DNA of 64,000 bases from an uncultured Muribaculaceae bacterium (GTDB taxonomy: Bacteria; Bacteroidota; Bacteroidia; Bacteroidales; Muribaculaceae). The translations under genes and the position numbers were made by a program. The stretch spans positions 186,001 to 250,000 of the forward strand of contig CAJTQV010000001.1 in the NCBI GenBank assembly GCA_910578385.1, written 5' to 3'. The notes under the pieces were generated by a model. It had not been told where the DNA came from and made no database searches. It saw only the letters and a list, made by a program, of their open reading frames with translations. This document shows positions 60,782 to 64,000 of the stretch, one piece after another. The first letter of the stretch is position 1. Every line of letters begins with the position of its first letter.

Positions 60782-61150
60782 ATGGAAAAGCTGACGGCTA
60801 AAGAGGAAGAAGTGCTCGGTTTCTTTTGGAAACATGGGGCACTACATGTCAAGGATATTGTTGAATTGTACGACGAACCAAAGCCACATTTCAACACTAT
60901 CTCAACTATCGTGCGCACGTTGGAAGACAAGGGATATGTCGGGCATACACAACAGGGCAAGACATACTTATACCATGCAGCGATAGCCGAGCAGGAAATG
61001 GGCAAGAAATCCATCGGAAATCTTGTGAGCAGATATTTCAAAAATTCGTATCTTCGGGTTGTCTCTTCATTTGTAGAAGATGGCAATCTGCCGATTGAGG
61101 ATTTGCGGAAGCTACTCGACGAAGTTGAGCAATCTAATAAAACCGAATAG
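60782..61150 (+). CDS. BlaI/MecI/CopY-family repressor
   Basis: 122 residues from ATG 60782. Winged helix: LTAKEEEVLGFFWKHGALHVKDIVELY, HFNTISTIVRTLEDKGYVGHTQQGKTYLY, then a helical dimerisation half (SIGNLVSRYFKNSYLRVVSSFVEDG). In beta-lactamase systems it is inactivated by an M56 sensor peptidase; the adjoining M56 gene fits. In Bacteroidota these pairs usually control TonB-type transporters rather than lactamases, matching the downstream gene. Confidence 0.93.
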   Translation: MEKLTAKEEEVLGFFWKHGALHVKDIVELYDEPKPHFNTISTIVRTLEDKGYVGHTQQGKTYLYHAAIAEQEMGKKSIGNLVSRYFKNSYLRVVSSFVEDGNLPIEDLRKLLDEVEQSNKTE

Positions 61151-61152
61151 CT

Positions 61153-62453
61153 ATGAACACCATCTTCTCGCTCTCTCTTTCGGCATCTATTCTGCTTATG
61201 TTTATTTATCCGGTTTTCCACATCATGGTCAACCGGTGCCGCTCGTTCAAGTTCAACCGGTTTCTGATATTGTCGGGATTGCAATACTCGTCTGCGCTCC
61301 GATTGCCTTGTCATATGAACCACTTCCGGATACAGTGCCATCTCATGCGGTGGTACAGGCATACAACCTTCAATCCCCGCTACAGACAGCACTTGACGCT
61401 GCTTTACCCGCTTCCGGGACATCACACGTTGAGATTCTTACTTGGATACTTGGCCTTTATTGGATTGGTGTTTTTATTCTGGTTGCCCGTCAGGTCATTT
61501 CATATACCCACTTGTGGCGTATCATATCAAAATCTGAAAAGCAGGATAAGGAGGGTTATGTACTGTGCCGACATGGAAGCAGGGCTATCGCTCCATTCAG
61601 CTGGGGCCGATTTATAGTCCTCCCCTATTCGGAAAACGAGCAATCCATTCTTATACATGAAAAAGCGCATACATCTAAGAAACATTGGATTGATGTTACC
61701 ATTGCTGATTTTTTATGCATTTTCATGTGGTATAATCCGTTTGCCTGGATGCTTAAGAATCTTATCAAGCTCAATCACGAATATGAGGCTGATGCTGAAG
61801 TTATAGGTTCGGATATTGACGTATTGAGTTATCAAAGGCTGCTTATCGCCAAAGCGGTAGGCAATCGCACACTGCATATAGCAAACAATTTTGCCATGAG
61901 CAGGAAGGATTTCCGCAGGCGTGTACTTACGATGAGCCAATCCAAATCTTCAAAAGGGATAAAATGGATTGCCGCAACAATACTCCCGGCACTTGCAATA
62001 GCAGCCTATGCCGATACAACCCCGTGGTCTGTTGCCGTACATAACGCTATCACAAGTCATAAATTTAAATCGGCCGCTCCATCCGACACTAAAATAGAGA
62101 TGGTTGGTGGTTCTTCTGCTGAAAAAGAGTCCCGCGAAGAATTACCTGCCACATTAATCACCAAGAGGATTCCATCTCCTTTGAATGACCCGAATCCGCT
62201 GTTAAAGCAATTTGAAATGTCGATGGAGTTGGCCGATAAAGATTTAATTCCGGATAAGATACTTGTAAGAATACAGGCCGATGAAGAAGGAAATATCGTG
62301 AGTGCGACAACAGATCATGACGACAATCCCGAAGTGCGTGTTGCTGTTGAACGCGCTACCAATCAAATTGTGTTTGAGGTTGTGAAAGATGGTGACCGGA
62401 AGGTAAGCACTCGATTTGCCCTACCTATCCGGAAAGAGTCTCTGCCAATGTAA
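61153..62453 (+). pseudogene. BlaR1-type M56 membrane metallopeptidase, interrupted by a frameshift
   Basis: Starts 2 nt after blaI with MNTIFSLSLSASILLMFIYPVFH, a first membrane helix. After FNRFLILSG (near 61277) the sense sequence continues only in the next frame as IAILVCAPIALSYEPL and runs to 62453. One missing base, for example an A in TCGGGATTGC, restores a single frame of about 434 codons. The second frame carries the M56 zinc motif in ILIHEKAHTSKKHW (HExxH), the third ligand region NHEYEADAEV, further membrane helices, and a soluble C-terminus with VRIQADEEGNIVSATT, which resembles TonB C-terminal folds. Sequencing error or true inactivation; both halves are otherwise undamaged. Confidence 0.82.
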
Positions 62454-62516
62454 ATCAACTACTTATACCAATTTTTATATGTTGCCGCATTGCGGTGACA
62501 GGCTAATTCCACACCT

Positions 62517-64000
62517 ATGCCAAAATATAATATCAGACACACCATTGCCGCATCCATTGTGCTATTGTCTGTTTTTCAGAGCATTGCGCAAGTTGAGGTT
62601 TGTGGGGTCGTGAAGACTTCGCAAGGGAAAGGTGTGGATTTTGCCAATGTGATTGTCAGCCCTGCCAATTCACCCAAACAAATAATCTCGTCAGCCTTTA
62701 CTGATGAGAATGGACGGTTCTGCATCTCGGCACAAAGCGATTGCGACAGCCTGTTGCTGAAAGCATCAAGTATTGAAATTTCGTCTGCGACCATAAAAAT
62801 ACCCAATCGGTCAGGAACACACGACATCATCGTGGAGGATAAGGCGATTGAGCTGAAAGAAGTTGTGGTGAAATCCAAGAAAATCTATTCACAAGGAGAT
62901 ACCATCAATTATAATGTAGCCTCATTCCTTTCACAGAATGATCAGGCCCTTGCCGATGTATTAAAAAAGATGCCCGGTATGACTGTGGCAGAGTCGGGTC
63001 AGGTGTCGTATCAAGGCAAGCCGATTAAGAATTTCTATATCGAAGGATTGGATCTTATGAAAGGTCATTACGGCATTGCAACAAACAATATAGATCCAAA
63101 CAATATCGCCACTGTGCAGGTATTGGAGAATCATCAGGACATCAAGGCTCTCAAAGGATTGCGCCCGGAGGAACAAGCTTCAATCAATATCCGGTTAAAG
63201 GAGGGTGTGAGAGGGGTTTTCAATCTTATAGCCACATTGGGCGGAGGATATGGCGACGACGTGTTGTGGAATAATTCTGCAATAGCGACTTATTTCAAAC
63301 GCAACAGCCAATTTCTTGCCACTTACAAAGGCAACAATACCGGAGAGGATTTGTCGCAGGAGCTTTATTCCTTCGATAATGATTATTCAAGCACATCCAA
63401 CATCACCAATATATCAATGCCGTCAGCACCCGGCATTGACAAACGGTTTTACTATTATAACCGCTCACATAGTGCGACGTTCAACAACGTATATCGTGTC
63501 GGAGATTCCGGAGAATTTGGTATCAATGCCGCATATCTCAACGACCGTGATTCCCGCCGAAGTTATTCCTCAACATCCAATACATTGCCCGATGGTTCGC
63601 AAAACATAGTTGACGAGCTGATGGACGGCTTATCAAAGACACACAAAGCATACGGCGACCTGACATTTCTGAATAACGGTGACACCCGGTATCTGAAAGA
63701 GCAACTGAAATTCGATTGGTTCTCAACCGACGCCGACAGCCGGATAATGGCCGACATCGACAATATCACACAAACGGGCAAGACTGAATCATTCAGGTTG
63801 TTCAACAAACTCCACATGACAAGCCGCAGTTCCGAATACCGTGGTTATGAGATATATTCAGAAATAAATCTTGAAAAGCGACCCCATAGCCTGTCTGTAT
63901 CACCAAATCTTTTCCCGGATGTGATACTCGGCGATGCTTTGCATCAGAGCGTGGATTACCGTGATTTATCGACGGAAAACCGTATCGGGCTGCTCTCTGC
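62517..64000 (+). CDS. Outer-membrane TonB-receptor-like protein with carboxypeptidase-regulatory-like domain, cut by window edge
   Basis: Open from ATG 62517 for 494 codons to the right edge. Signal peptide MPKYNIRHTIAASIVLLSVFQSIAQ, a CarboxypepD_reg-like domain (VEVCGVVKTSQGKGVDFANVIV), then a plug-like region (VLKKMPGMTVAESGQVSYQGKPIKNFYIEGLDL, IATVQVLENHQDIKALKG) and the start of a beta-barrel of alternating Tyr/Phe strands. No TonB box is obvious. Probably regulated by the BlaI-M56 pair upstream; the M56 stop is 63 nt away. Substrate unknown. Confidence 0.88.
   Translation, partial: MPKYNIRHTIAASIVLLSVFQSIAQVEVCGVVKTSQGKGVDFANVIVSPANSPKQIISSAFTDENGRFCISAQSDCDSLLLKASSIEISSATIKIPNRSGTHDIIVEDKAIELKEVVVKSKKIYSQGDTINYNVASFLSQNDQALADVLKKMPGMTVAESGQVSYQGKPIKNFYIEGLDLMKGHYGIATNNIDPNNIATVQVLENHQDIKALKGLRPEEQASINIRLKEGVRGVFNLIATLGGGYGDDVLWNNSAIATYFKRNSQFLATYKGNNTGEDLSQELYSFDNDYSSTSNITNISMPSAPGIDKRFYYYNRSHSATFNNVYRVGDSGEFGINAAYLNDRDSRRSYSSTSNTLPDGSQNIVDELMDGLSKTHKAYGDLTFLNNGDTRYLKEQLKFDWFSTDADSRIMADIDNITQTGKTESFRLFNKLHMTSRSSEYRGYEIYSEINLEKRPHSLSVSPNLFPDVILGDALHQSVDYRDLSTENRIGLLS

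Noticed and set aside
60773..62453. Beta-lactam resistance operon.
   Set aside because: BlaI and M56 proteins are present but no beta-lactamase or penicillin-binding domain; the downstream gene is a TonB-receptor-like protein.
59462..64000. Integrated prophage or conjugative element.
   Set aside because: Apart from the single recombinase there are no phage structural, replication or transfer genes; the neighbours are ordinary regulator and transport genes.

Overview
The window reads as chromosome of a gut Bacteroidales bacterium, most likely a member of the Muribaculaceae (family level is inference). The evidence is the Bacteroidota promoter form TTTG-N19/20-TAnnTTTG found ahead of many genes, the near absence of Shine-Dalgarno sequences, an RprX/RprY two-component pair, secreted proteins with type IX-like C-terminal tails, a DUF5686 outer-membrane protein, a lysine-type serA, and moderate GC with AT-rich intergenic leaders.

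Layout. 1-6.7 kb: a minus-strand type I restriction-modification operon, hsdM - four-helix protein - hsdS - DUF1016 nuclease - hsdR (hsdR is cut by the left edge), with its promoter embedded beside the terminator of a short malic enzyme gene. 8-18 kb: housekeeping and envelope genes (THUMP-like methyltransferase, TPR protein, DUF5686 barrel, CYTH, MerR, M23 peptidase, SpoU methyltransferase, endonuclease IV). 18-28 kb: MFS sugar transporter, serC-serA, CotH-family and other secreted proteins, S1/P1 nuclease. 28-35 kb: HSDR_N-type small protein, UvrD/PcrA helicase, carboxynorspermidine decarboxylase, anaerobic ribonucleotide reductase nrdD-nrdG with a structured leader. 35-38 kb: His-rich metal ATPase with a Fur-family regulator, and two tandem tRNA-Arg genes. 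38-50 kb: folB, rpiB, gtrA, engB, lysC, a clostripain-like lipoprotein, rprXY, plsC-thiD, DUF3108, trxA, glutamine synthetase. 50-52 kb: an AT-rich type II restriction-modification pair of the NgoMIV family. 52-58 kb: ThiF-like protein, MscS channel, rlmD, pyruvate phosphate dikinase. 58-64 kb: a 7-alpha-hydroxysteroid dehydrogenase-like SDR, a solitary tyrosine recombinase, and a BlaI repressor - M56 peptidase - TonB-type outer-membrane protein cluster cut by the right edge.

The most striking non-coding feature is a 355-bp gene-less element with 33-bp terminal inverted repeats, present twice at about 98% identity. Each copy sits exactly at the TAA stop codon of a gene (S1/P1 nuclease; rlmD), in the same orientation relative to that gene, with the TAA duplicated on the far side, and each has pushed apart a gene pair that was only 10-18 nt apart. 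Two unrelated intergenic arrays share a strict 9-bp period. The nrdD leader can form an H-type pseudoknot directly downstream of a near-consensus promoter. Two genes (a secreted protein at 25.25 kb and the M56 peptidase at 61.15 kb) each carry an apparent single-base frameshift, which may be sequencing error, decay or phase variation.
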